Source: a virus. From it: a stretch of 23,160 nucleotides of DNA. The translations under genes and the position numbers were made by a program. Location: IMG/VR virus record IMGVR_UViG_3300007960_000201, positions 1 to 23,160 of that record, one strand, 5' to 3'. Positions 1 to 8,007 of the stretch are shown here, one piece after another (positions within the stretch are counted from its first letter, which is position 1; each line of letters opens with the position of its first letter). The notes below the pieces were generated by a model. It had not been told where the DNA came from. It made no database searches and saw only the letters and a list, made by a program, of their open reading frames with translations.

Positions 1-116
1 ACCACGGTCCCGCTGTGTGCCCCGGCGTGGTCGGTCGCCTCCGTCTCGCTGTCGAAGCGGGCGTACTTAATGATGCGGCCGTCGGCGTCAATTCCGGTGA
101 TCGAGAGGTGAGCCAT
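1..116 (-). CDS. 5' part of an unknown small phage protein, cut by the window edge
   Basis: Starts with ATG at 116-114 and stays open for 38 codons until the window ends. The visible protein begins MAHLSITGIDADGRIIKYAR and is mildly acidic; no domain is recognised. It lies 10 bases after the tail-fibre stop codon, and an AGGA element about 8 bases before the ATG gives a plausible ribosome binding site, so it looks like the next gene of the same transcript. Its place after the fibre gene would suit a fibre-associated or lysis-region protein, but nothing in the visible residues decides this. Confidence 0.6.
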   Translation of the reverse strand, partial: MAHLSITGIDADGRIIKYARFDSETEATDHAGAHSGTV

Positions 117-126
117 TATCTATATC

Positions 127-1284
127 CTACAGCCACATGATGTTTACAGCGCCGCCATCGAAGCTGTCTGAGCCGCTCGGTACGACGGAAAGCCGGTCCA
201 GTGTAGCGGAGACCGTTTTCCGCCCGCCGCCGTAGGCTGCGGCGGCCACGCCCTCGGCCATGCCTCCGTATTGGGCGTGCCAATTGTTTCCGTTTATGCG
301 CGACAAAATCATCGAGCCGCTAAACGCATTGCCCGCCGAACCGACGCGCACGATGAACCCGGCCGAGCTGGTCACGTCTGCGCCGCCGTATCGGGCGGCG
401 CTAATGTAGCCGCTCGTTTCTATGCCGCCGGCGTCGCCGATCTGCACCAGCAAGTTGTCGCTTCCGGTCATCGAAACGCTTTGGAACATCACGACAATAA
501 AATCCACGCCTGAGGGAATGGATGTGAAATTCGCAGAACTGCCTGAGGTCGTTGTTTGGGTGGTGGCGTATGTAAAGCGGCCGGACGCTTGGGCCGCGAT
601 GGCCTGGGCGATCTGTTCGGCAGCCACATAGCGCGGCACGGTGTCGGTGCCCGCCTCGGCCTGGGCCTGGGTCATCGCGGCGGCGGTCAGCCGGTGCCAG
701 ACGGCGGCGGCTTCGGTCGCGTCCAGGCAAAGATAGGCGACGTCGCCCGTGACATCGACCCACAGCGAGCCGACCGCATAGCCGCCCGTCGTGTCGTCAT
801 TGGCGTCAGGCGCGTCGGTGGCGGACAGATTGTCTTTGAGAACGCCAACGGTCGAGGCGCCAAGGTTGCGCAGCACGCCAACCGTCGAGCCGGCAGCGGC
901 CAACGCAGCCAGCTTCGCGCTGTACGCCTGAACGTCCGCGCCGATTTCCAAGCCTAATTCTCCGCGTGCAGATGCGGCGGCGATTGACTCGAACACCGCA
1001 GCACCAAGCGTCCCGGCGTTCAGTTCCGTTTGTGCCGATGCCGCCGTGCTGGACTCAAACAGAGCCGCCCCTACCGCGCCGGCGTTCAGTTCCGTTTGTG
1101 CCGATGCCGCCGTATCTGACGCGAAAACAGCCAACCCGACCGACCCCTGCGCGGCTGAGGACAGAACCCCAAGGTTCGCCGCCGCGTCTTGATAGGAATC
1201 GATCAGGTCTGCGAAGTTGCTTTCGGTCGGCGTGGCCCCGGTAATAAAGTGAGCCTTCGCTGAAGCCTTGCTGACGGCGGTCAT
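127..1284 (-). CDS. Tail fibre / receptor-binding-type protein with repeated N-terminal region
   Basis: A 385-residue protein, probably a tail fibre contacting the host surface. Residues 1-30 (MTAVSKASAKAHFITGATPT then a FADLIDS motif) form an anchor-like segment also seen in the 183-residue protein at 8004-8555. Residues 49-110 hold about three 22-residue Ala-rich units of the type GxAxFxSxTAASAQTELNAG. A middle segment (about 160-200) has a GGYAVGSLWVD motif typical of phage fibre linkers. The last 145 residues are Ser/Gly/Thr-rich and beta-like, with features (FTSIPSGVDFIVVMF, TLDRL near the end) that I recognise from C-terminal domains of phage tail proteins. Start ATG 1284 has a strong GGAGG at 1297-1293. 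An intrinsic terminator lies just upstream, so the gene may be a separate expression unit. Receptor specificity cannot be read from sequence. Confidence 0.82.
   Translation of the reverse strand: MTAVSKASAKAHFITGATPTESNFADLIDSYQDAAANLGVLSSAAQGSVGLAVFASDTAASAQTELNAGAVGAALFESSTAASAQTELNAGTLGAAVFESIAAASARGELGLEIGADVQAYSAKLAALAAAGSTVGVLRNLGASTVGVLKDNLSATDAPDANDDTTGGYAVGSLWVDVTGDVAYLCLDATEAAAVWHRLTAAAMTQAQAEAGTDTVPRYVAAEQIAQAIAAQASGRFTYATTQTTTSGSSANFTSIPSGVDFIVVMFQSVSMTGSDNLLVQIGDAGGIETSGYISAARYGGADVTSSAGFIVRVGSAGNAFSGSMILSRINGNNWHAQYGGMAEGVAAAAYGGGRKTVSATLDRLSVVPSGSDSFDGGAVNIMWL
1013..1113 (-). repeat. Two copies of a 35-bp coding repeat, 66-bp period, in the tail fibre gene
   Basis: An identical 35-base segment occurs at 1013-1047 and 1079-1113. 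The spacing is 66 bases (22 codons), so the reading frame is kept. It encodes the TAASAQTELNAG part of the fibre's repeated region; a third, diverged unit follows in the protein (AAASARGEL). Such repeats can change the length of a fibre shaft by recombination or slippage. Confidence 0.85.
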
Positions 1285-1311
1285 TTAGGCGGCCTCCTAA
1301 TATCCGATAAC

Positions 1312-1335
1312 AAAAAAGCCGACCCCAAGGCCGGC
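1312..1335 (-). terminator. Intrinsic terminator between the ejection-protein gene and the tail fibre gene
   Basis: Read on the minus strand, GCCGGCC-TTGG-GGTCGGC is a 7-bp stem (one G-U pair) with a 4-base loop, followed directly by six T residues. This is the classic rho-independent form. It lies about 28 bases after the stop codon of the 726-residue gene (TAG 1366-1364) and before the fibre's ribosome binding site. It should end or attenuate the long structural transcript. No clear -35/-10 pair was found in the short space before the fibre gene, so the fibre is probably expressed by read-through or from an unrecognised promoter. Confidence 0.85.
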
Positions 1336-1363
1336 TATGATGACGTTCAATGCGATTGTTGCG

Positions 1364-3544
1364 CTACCGACCACGCAGCGCCTCCAAATACTGCTCAATG
1401 GCGTCTCTGGTGTCGGGATTTACGCGCTCCGCGAGCAAGCCGAGTTTGCCGACGTGCCTGGAAATCGCAGCCGCGCCCTTTAGCTTCGTGCTTTCTGAGA
1501 GCCAATTTACAAAGCGGGCCGACTTCAATAGCGTGGACGTGGTAGAGGCTGCGAGTTGTGATGCCTTTAAGCCCCCCCGTCCGACGGTATACAAGCCCAC
1601 CGGGGCGAACAGATATGCCGGGTTCCCTGTCGCAGCCGTTAGAGCCACGCCGCCGATAAAGCTACCGGGGCCAGTAATCGCCCTCCCTGTGTTCGACGTA
1701 TTCGCACCGAGAGCCGAAGATCGCTCAAGCCGGTCGGCGACACGGAAGATACGTTGTAGGTTTTCGTAGGTCTTTTTATCCCCCCGGAAAATGGCTTTGA
1801 TCGCGGCGGGGTCCATAGCCTTCCACTGGCTCAGGAGTTTGCTCGGACTCAGCGGTGCGCCTTCCGGCATCTTGGCAGTCACGGAATCCTCTAAAAAGTC
1901 CCGCATGAATCGGGCGCGCACCACGTCCCGTTCTGCCGGGGTGAGTTTGTTCATGACCTTTGTTGCCAGAGTTTCACCGAGTTTTGCTCCGGAGCGGACG
2001 GCGGCGTAAACCTTCTCAATTTCATCGACCTTTCCGCCCTTCGCCAGAACAAACTCGGCCTCTTCCAATCGTTGGATGCGAGTTCTCATAAATTTGTTAA
2101 TGGTGTCCCACTTGGCCGCCTTCTCCGGAGAGAGGGCGCCGCGAAGGTCATCCGATAATGCCCCGTAAATCTTCGAGAGTTGCCGCTTTGACGTGTCGGG
2201 CAAGAGTCCGACTTCCCCGCGCATCTCGCCGATCTTCCGCCGTAGTGCATTCACCTCTTTCCATGTCGCATTCTTGCCCAAACGCTCAAGGTCATCCGAC
2301 AGGGACGCGAGGAAGTTTGATTTTGCCGCTTTGGCGGCGGCCTCGAATGCCCCAAGGTCGTCTTCCTTCAGGACGTTGAACGTGCCTTGTAAATTGACCC
2401 GCGTCTCCGGATCGACGTTCAACTTCTTTACCATGAGGTCGTGCTGAGTGAGTGCCCGGTCCTTGTATCCCCCGACGCCCTTCTCAATGGTCCGACCGGC
2501 GGCGACTTTCGAAGTGTCTTTGACGTTCAGATCGGCAATCGATTTTTTAATCGCGCTCTCGAACTTCAGGGCGTTCTTGGTGTATCGGTTTGCCGCAGCC
2601 GATGCGCCACCGGGGAGGTTTACTGTTTGATTCTCAAACTCCTTCAGCCCGAGATATTTTGAGGCTTTCGGGTAGCGCTCCGAGAACAGCGGCTTAATCC
2701 CTAATTTGGCAAAGTCGTCCGCAGCACCCGCCGGGCGCTTGGCAAACATGTTGCCGATGACGTTCGTTAGACCACCGACAGCGAGAGTGCCGCCACCGGC
2801 CATAAGACCGCTGGCCCCCGCCCGGCTGGCCACATCGAACCAATCGTCGCCCGATCCCGCCAGCTTGGCCCCTGCCCCCAGGACGGCTTCTGTGCCACCG
2901 ACCGCTACGCCGGCCCGGCCTGCCTGTGTGACGAGCCGCCCACCGGCACCGATCAACTTGGCCAAACCGCCCATAAAGGCCAACTCGCGGAACGTGTCGA
3001 TCACGTCCTGCCAGGAAAGCCCCTTCTTGTTGATCGTGCGTTCGGTGCCGTCCGGGAACTTGATGATAGTCTGCCCGCCCTGCTCGCGCACCTTCGCGCC
3101 AGGGTACATCTTCACGATCATCGCGGCCCGCTTCACCGGGTCCGTCGAGAAAACCATTCTGGCCGCGACCTGGATGTCCTGAAGGGTGGTGTTGCCCGGA
3201 ATCCCTTGCTCGATTTCCGGGATGACGTTTCCGGAGGCGTCCTTGACGGGCTCGTAGCTGTATTTACCGGCGAGCCAGCTTCCGATCTTGTTCTCGCGGG
3301 TTGGATCGAATGCGGGCGTCATGCCTCCACCCGGAGGCAGGGGCGCGCGGTTGGTTCGCGCCAAGGCCATCACGTCGGCGTTGTCCGGCATTGCACTCCC
3401 AATCGCCATATCCGCCGCTTTCGATTTCGGGGCGTCCGGGAATTGCTCGGGGAAGGCGCGCAGAATGTTCCTGCGGATTTCGTCGGGCGGCATGTTGTCG
3501 GGAACTTCAACAATTTCCCCGTTCGGAAGTTTAACCTGCGCCAT
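1364..3544 (-). CDS. Large internal virion / DNA-ejection protein
   Basis: A 726-residue protein, the last gene before the terminator and the third of three genes following the nozzle, the usual place for podovirus internal (ejection) proteins that leave the head with the DNA and form a channel through the cell envelope. The N-terminus (MAQVKLPNGEIVEVPDNMPP) resembles a short LPxGxxxxxP segment often seen at the start of phage internal proteins. Residues 188-268 are rich in Gly, Ala and small hydrophobics (glycine-zipper-like) and could insert in a membrane. A long charged, helical middle follows, with a second hydrophobic Gly/Ala patch at 623-658. No lytic transglycosylase motif was seen. 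The start overlaps the previous stop as TAATG. The role rests on position and composition; there is no diagnostic catalytic motif. Confidence 0.68.
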   Translation of the reverse strand: MAQVKLPNGEIVEVPDNMPPDEIRRNILRAFPEQFPDAPKSKAADMAIGSAMPDNADVMALARTNRAPLPPGGGMTPAFDPTRENKIGSWLAGKYSYEPVKDASGNVIPEIEQGIPGNTTLQDIQVAARMVFSTDPVKRAAMIVKMYPGAKVREQGGQTIIKFPDGTERTINKKGLSWQDVIDTFRELAFMGGLAKLIGAGGRLVTQAGRAGVAVGGTEAVLGAGAKLAGSGDDWFDVASRAGASGLMAGGGTLAVGGLTNVIGNMFAKRPAGAADDFAKLGIKPLFSERYPKASKYLGLKEFENQTVNLPGGASAAANRYTKNALKFESAIKKSIADLNVKDTSKVAAGRTIEKGVGGYKDRALTQHDLMVKKLNVDPETRVNLQGTFNVLKEDDLGAFEAAAKAAKSNFLASLSDDLERLGKNATWKEVNALRRKIGEMRGEVGLLPDTSKRQLSKIYGALSDDLRGALSPEKAAKWDTINKFMRTRIQRLEEAEFVLAKGGKVDEIEKVYAAVRSGAKLGETLATKVMNKLTPAERDVVRARFMRDFLEDSVTAKMPEGAPLSPSKLLSQWKAMDPAAIKAIFRGDKKTYENLQRIFRVADRLERSSALGANTSNTGRAITGPGSFIGGVALTAATGNPAYLFAPVGLYTVGRGGLKASQLAASTTSTLLKSARFVNWLSESTKLKGAAAISRHVGKLGLLAERVNPDTRDAIEQYLEALRGR

Positions 3545-4629
3545 TATCGGAGCTTCCCCTCACTGTCCATGTAATAATCGGGCTTCCGGCGTTTCGCTCC
3601 GCCGCCCTGAGTGGTGGGGGGAGGGTTCGCGCTCTTCTTCCCCTTGCTGTCCATGTAATAATCGGGCTTCCGGCGTTTCGCTCCGCCGCCCTGAGTGGTG
3701 GGGGGAGGGTTCGCGCTCTGATAAATCCGGCGTTTGTAGTTGTCCCGCGCCCGCTGCAACACGCCGATAAGTTCATTGACTTTCGCGCGGTGGTATTTGA
3801 TGCCCTTTCCGTAATCGAGCATTGATGTCGGGTCCGCCACGATCCCCCTGACCAACTCCATATCGGGTCCGGCGATGACGCCCAGCCCCATGAACTCCTT
3901 TAGGTTCGTGAACAGTAATCCGTAAGCTGTTCGCAATCGCCCTTGCGCTTCAGTGGGAATGACTCCCCGCTGCGTGCCCAGGCTATCAAGCAAATTCTTA
4001 AATTCTTTAGCCGACGCAATCGTGTCGTCCGTTTTATTCAGCTTCTCCCGCTCTTTATAGTATACAGGGCCGCCCGGAATAGGGTTTACCACCCAGCGGC
4101 CATCTTTTTTGGTCGGGTAATAACCCGACGGCACCTTGAAGGGTGGCGCCGCGCCCGCGCCGAGGCCGTATGCCTTGCCCTTCATCATGGCTTTCGCTTC
4201 GTCGGCCTCGTCCTTCGTAAGTCGGCCAGCAGCAAGGTCAGCGTTAATCGCGGCGTAACCTTTCGCCAGTACGCCGCCACCCCCGCCACCTCTCGGGCGC
4301 TTGGCGTAGGCGAATTTCTCCTGATCCAGGGCAAACTTCCGTTCGACCATATCGCGATTGAACGCCATCTGGTCTTCCTGGAGTTTCAGCGCCTCTGCCG
4401 ATCTGGCCTGCGAAAGAAGCGCGGTCAGCCCTTGTACGGCCGCGCGCTTTTCATTCGCCGCCTTTGCATCAAGGGCCGCAAGCGTCGGGGCAAACGGAGC
4501 CTTCGGACCCATCGCCGCCGTGGTAAAGGCCGCGTCCCCCGCACGGCTGATGCCAGCGAACGGATCGGGCTGAAGCTGCTGCATGGCCTGCTGGATAAGC
4601 GTCTGGAGGCCCTCGGTGCGCGGGTCCAT
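3544..4629 (-). CDS. Probable internal virion protein with duplicated basic C-terminal tail
   Basis: A 361-residue protein. The N-terminal third is Ala/Gln-rich and probably helical; a Gly run (PRGGGGGG) near residue 112 separates it from a more folded middle. The C-terminus carries two 28-residue copies of an element containing NPPPTTQGGG, AKRRKP and DYYMDSxGK (305-332 and 333-end), which differ at one residue (K/E). The basic KRRK and the prolines suggest a flexible, perhaps nucleic-acid-contacting tail. It sits between two other putative internal proteins, with TAATG junctions at both ends and a GGAGGG ribosome binding site just before its start. A role inside the capsid or in ejection is inferred from position. 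No enzyme domain is recognised. Confidence 0.6.
   Translation of the reverse strand: MDPRTEGLQTLIQQAMQQLQPDPFAGISRAGDAAFTTAAMGPKAPFAPTLAALDAKAANEKRAAVQGLTALLSQARSAEALKLQEDQMAFNRDMVERKFALDQEKFAYAKRPRGGGGGGVLAKGYAAINADLAAGRLTKDEADEAKAMMKGKAYGLGAGAAPPFKVPSGYYPTKKDGRWVVNPIPGGPVYYKEREKLNKTDDTIASAKEFKNLLDSLGTQRGVIPTEAQGRLRTAYGLLFTNLKEFMGLGVIAGPDMELVRGIVADPTSMLDYGKGIKYHRAKVNELIGVLQRARDNYKRRIYQSANPPPTTQGGGAKRRKPDYYMDSKGKKSANPPPTTQGGGAKRRKPDYYMDSEGKLR
3553..3719 (-). repeat. 84-bp in-frame tandem duplication
   Basis: Positions 3563-3635 and 3647-3719 are identical over 73 bases. With the flanking bases the unit is 84 bp, differing only at 3561-3562 (CA) versus 3645-3646 (TG) and at the outermost base. 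Being 28 codons long, it keeps the frame and doubles the basic C-terminal element of the 361-residue protein. The lack of synonymous differences within the 73 bases means a recent duplication or ongoing homogenisation. Confidence 0.95.
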
Positions 4630-5270
4630 TAAATCCCTCCGAAAATGCGCCCGGCCGCGTCTGTGCGAATGTCGCGGAACGCAGGCGAGCGGTCTTTTGT
4701 CAGGTTGTTGTCAGACTCGCCGAACATGTCCGGGAGAACCTTGGCGAACCTCTCGATTCCGGTCAGCAGCGCGTTAGTCCCTCCCATGCTCGACGCGCGG
4801 TTGAACGCATTTACCCGATCCCCCATGACCATCATCGGAGAGTAGCCGGCGGCGTTCTGTCGGGACGCCCGTGCGGCGTTCAACAGGAACTCGCGCGCCC
4901 GATTCCGGGCTGCAACCTGATTGTCCATGTACCCGCGCGTCAGGGCTCTCCAAACGGTCTCATCCCTCCGTTCCGGGTTGATCGAAACCGGCCCGATACC
5001 CTTCGCCGCCGCGACGTTGTTCTGTCTGACGATGGTGCGAATCGCGTCGATCAAACTGAGCCGACCGGCAAGCCGCTCCCCCTCCGCGACATTCTTGAAA
5101 TTCGCGGAGTTGGGATTCATCGCATCGGACGTGTAAGCGTTCGCATTCGCAAGCGCCTGCATGGCCTGGTCCATGCCCGCCGGATACGGATATTCTTTCT
5201 GAGAGGCAGCGAAGCCCGCCCCTAGCTTGGCAAGGGCAGGAATGGTCTGGATCAGTGCGGTGAAGTCCAT
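4629..5270 (-). CDS. Unknown, probable internal virion protein
   Basis: A 213-residue protein placed directly after the nozzle gene (TGATG junction, sharing one base) and before two larger putative ejection proteins (TAATG junction). It is Ala/Asn/Arg-rich and looks mostly helical; no catalytic motif or clear membrane span is visible. The N-terminal stretch MDFTALIQTIPALAKLGAGF is moderately hydrophobic and could be an amphipathic helix. In podoviruses the first gene after the tail tube/nozzle often encodes a small internal-core protein, which makes that the best guess, but the sequence itself is not recognised. Confidence 0.55.
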   Translation of the reverse strand: MDFTALIQTIPALAKLGAGFAASQKEYPYPAGMDQAMQALANANAYTSDAMNPNSANFKNVAEGERLAGRLSLIDAIRTIVRQNNVAAAKGIGPVSINPERRDETVWRALTRGYMDNQVAARNRAREFLLNAARASRQNAAGYSPMMVMGDRVNAFNRASSMGGTNALLTGIERFAKVLPDMFGESDNNLTKDRSPAFRDIRTDAAGRIFGGI

Positions 5271-7327
5271 CAGCGCATTCCGTGAATCGTGTGATAGATG
5301 GTGTATCGAGACAAAATATCTGGCCCCCTGCCGCCTGGCGTCGTGAAGGTCAAACGAACGACTTCACCCCTCCACCGGAGGGGCAACTTCTCATTGATGA
5401 TCCCAGACCCGCCGATCTCGGACGGGATTTCCTGGGTGCCAATCGACCCGCCCCCAGCCGCAGTAGCGACAATTTCGTCCTCGGAGTCGAACCCCCAGCC
5501 GGATTCCGCCTTGATCGTGTAAGCAATTTCCGTGCCGACATCGATCAGCGGCTTGATATATTTCCCCGCCTTCCGGCGCACCGATTTCCGCGGTTCGCTC
5601 AACGTCAGCCAGCCGGTCTGATACTCGGTCGAGTAATCTTCTCCGTCGTCCTGGAAAACCTCCGCGTCAAACTGAAAAACCTTCCCGCCCGGCCCAGCGC
5701 AAAGAAGATCGCCGTTGTTACGCACGAAATAAGCCGACTGACGGGCAAAGGGTCCATCAAATACCGACCACGACCCCTGCGTGGCAGAGAGAGTCCCGCC
5801 CGCGCGAGAGGATAGCCCGTCCTGCCCGAAATATGCCGTGTAGTTGAACACATACAGTTCCGAGCCGACTTGACAAACGAACCACGACCGCCGGGGATAA
5901 TGAAACACCCGCACGGTCCCCGTAATGTCGATCAAGTCGCGCAAAGTGGTCTTGATCGCCTCGGAAATGTTCGCGCGACCAAGTGTCGAGGCGTCACCAA
6001 CAAGCGAGGCCGTCTGCACGCCGTCCGGCGTCACGAACGCGATGTCATTACCAATCGAGACCATGCCGTTCTGCGAAACGACACCTTGAGGAAACAAGCC
6101 AATCGGGGCGAAATCCCCGCCCTCTCCTGGATCGGTGCCAGCGAAGAAAAACAGGTTCTTTTTGCCCCCAATCGCGAAGAACCGCTGATAAGACGCCATC
6201 TCAACGGCGATGTCGCCGGTCGGCTGCAACTCCCCAAACTTGAGCGTCGAGGCGTCAATGGTGCCGCCATTGAACATGTCTTGTGGATCGTTCGGGCCGG
6301 AGAACCGGACCTTTCTTTGGTCTCGTGCATCGATGTGATACAGGCGCCCGAAATGGGTATGAAGGTTCTTGGAAATCGGCATGGCGGACTTAAAGAACAG
6401 CAGCGAATCGCCCGCCGTCTGACCCGCGATTCCGTGAACCCCCAGCATCGCAGACCCCACGGCTGTGACCTGAGTCACCGCAGCGCGGGTGGTATTGCGA
6501 ATCCAATCGCCGGGCTTGATTTGCGTGCCGGTCCAGGTAACCCCGGAAACAGCAACCCCGGCCGCCGACGTATCTCCTGTCGCCACGGCCAGATTGTCAT
6601 CGTCAAGGTCGGTAGGAATGATGTTCAGTTCCACCATGTCGATGATTTCGTATTCATCGCCTGCTTCTGGATTCGTTGATGTAAACCCCAGGCCAGCAGC
6701 GCCAGAACTCATCGTGGTGTACTGAATGGCCGTGTCAGCCGTCGCCGCAGCACTCACCACCGCCGTGATCGCTGCGTAGGCATCGCGCGACGCGTTGTAG
6801 AGAATGTCGTTGACCGCTACGTCTGTCTCGGCGACCCAATTCCCTACATTTCCGTCCGTCGCCGTGGTGGTCAGGTCGGACGCCCCGGAAACCCCCGTGA
6901 GAGACCCCGCGATAATGCGAGCCTTCAACTCGGTGAAGGTCATTCCGTCTTCGGTGTAGAAGTTTCGGTCCACGCCATTTGCAAAGATCAGCTTCTCGCC
7001 GAACTGCACGGATTTCAGGGGCGCGCCGTTGTCCAGATCGGACTTGACCGATGTCCAGGTATTGCCGTCTTGCCGGTATATCTTCCCCTGCCCGGAAACG
7101 AACAGAACCGTTGACCCGTCCGATTTAATCAATTCATGAACGCCGGTCAGATTCGGAACGCCCGACACGGTGTTGCCAAGCTGCGCAATGCCTTGGCGCA
7201 TTTCCGCGCCGCCGGCCGCGTTGATATAACGGTTGCGGAAAGACAGGGCATATTCCGGAGGCGTCTCGACTTCGTTGAAAGAGGTCGCCAACCCCTTCGA
7301 GGCAATCGAGTAGGTCGCCTCTCTCAT
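5270..7327 (-). CDS. Tail nozzle-like protein (tail tubular protein B / stabilisation protein type)
   Basis: A 685-residue protein that probably builds the lower tail tube through which DNA leaves. It follows the adaptor gene with an ATGA overlap, the standard adaptor-nozzle order in podoviruses. The early segment has repeated short beta-strand-like patterns typical of nozzle proteins, such as GVHELIKSDGSTVLFVSGQG and FGEKLIFANGVDRNFYTEDG, and there are several DGV/NGD turns later. The C-terminal part contains an ESGWGFDSED element and beta-rich sequence with a terminal YHTIHGMR. It has the size expected for the family. Start ATG at 7327 is set by the overlap. Assignment combines local motifs with position; no domain was confirmed by search. 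Confidence 0.72.
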   Translation of the reverse strand: MREATYSIASKGLATSFNEVETPPEYALSFRNRYINAAGGAEMRQGIAQLGNTVSGVPNLTGVHELIKSDGSTVLFVSGQGKIYRQDGNTWTSVKSDLDNGAPLKSVQFGEKLIFANGVDRNFYTEDGMTFTELKARIIAGSLTGVSGASDLTTTATDGNVGNWVAETDVAVNDILYNASRDAYAAITAVVSAAATADTAIQYTTMSSGAAGLGFTSTNPEAGDEYEIIDMVELNIIPTDLDDDNLAVATGDTSAAGVAVSGVTWTGTQIKPGDWIRNTTRAAVTQVTAVGSAMLGVHGIAGQTAGDSLLFFKSAMPISKNLHTHFGRLYHIDARDQRKVRFSGPNDPQDMFNGGTIDASTLKFGELQPTGDIAVEMASYQRFFAIGGKKNLFFFAGTDPGEGGDFAPIGLFPQGVVSQNGMVSIGNDIAFVTPDGVQTASLVGDASTLGRANISEAIKTTLRDLIDITGTVRVFHYPRRSWFVCQVGSELYVFNYTAYFGQDGLSSRAGGTLSATQGSWSVFDGPFARQSAYFVRNNGDLLCAGPGGKVFQFDAEVFQDDGEDYSTEYQTGWLTLSEPRKSVRRKAGKYIKPLIDVGTEIAYTIKAESGWGFDSEDEIVATAAGGGSIGTQEIPSEIGGSGIINEKLPLRWRGEVVRLTFTTPGGRGPDILSRYTIYHTIHGMR

Positions 7328-8007
7328 CGGAATCTCGGGATGATGTAGATGTCGGACCCGGTGTCAGCGGTGAATCTGCGAAGGGTTTCGCGGCGGTCCC
7401 GGATATATTCGGTATAGGCGGTCTGATATTCGGTTGACCGTTCACCGCCGTTTTCTTCCAAGAGGGCTTTTGCGTAGAGGCCCTTGAACAGAAGTTCCGA
7501 CGGAAACGGAACCGTGACGCCCCCCTGCGCCGTGGTCAGGGCTTCCGGCTTCTGATAGTATGCAACATCGAACGTCTCGCCAGCCTGTGAAGACCCAGGA
7601 ATCGGGTGGACCCGGAACAGCGGGTTGCCAGACGACGCATTGACCCCGACAATGGCGAACTGACGCGGCTCGCCAGTATTTCCAAGCCGCTGCCACAAGC
7701 GAAGATCCTTGATGTCCCTCGGCTCCAGCGCCGCGATCTGGTTTTGAAACCCGATCTCATAGACGCTCTGGACTAACCCGGAAACCCGGACTTCGTACTC
7801 TCCGACAGACGAAGACGCGGTCACGAAAACCTCGCGATACATCTCCGGCCAATCGCCCTCGTCGGACACTTCTGACACGACTTCGTTCAGCATCTCCAAC
7901 AGCATTCGCGCGTTTTTGCTGGAGAAATCCGTGACCGCGTTATAGCCCAGCTTGCGCCGGACGCGGTTTACGATATTGAGCGCGGTGTCTCTGAGCCCTG
8001 TGGTCAT
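7324..8007 (-). CDS. Head-to-tail adaptor (tail tubular protein A / gp11-like)
   Basis: A 227-residue protein expected to form the ring joining the portal to the tail nozzle. The N-terminal helical region starts LRDTALNIVNRVRRKLGYNA and continues with an NEVVSEVSDEGDWPEMYREV pattern that I recognise in adaptor proteins of T7/P22-like phages. The middle is beta-rich with a PRDIKDLRLW segment, and the C-terminal helices include YIRDRRETLRRF. Length and gene order (just before the nozzle) fit the family. ATGA overlaps link it to both neighbours. Confidence 0.75.
   Translation of the reverse strand: MTTGLRDTALNIVNRVRRKLGYNAVTDFSSKNARMLLEMLNEVVSEVSDEGDWPEMYREVFVTASSSVGEYEVRVSGLVQSVYEIGFQNQIAALEPRDIKDLRLWQRLGNTGEPRQFAIVGVNASSGNPLFRVHPIPGSSQAGETFDVAYYQKPEALTTAQGGVTVPFPSELLFKGLYAKALLEENGGERSTEYQTAYTEYIRDRRETLRRFTADTGSDIYIIPRFR

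Noticed and set aside
3553-3719. CRISPR-like repeat
   Set aside because: Only two long contiguous units within a coding frame, no short repeat-spacer pattern; it is a coding tandem duplication.
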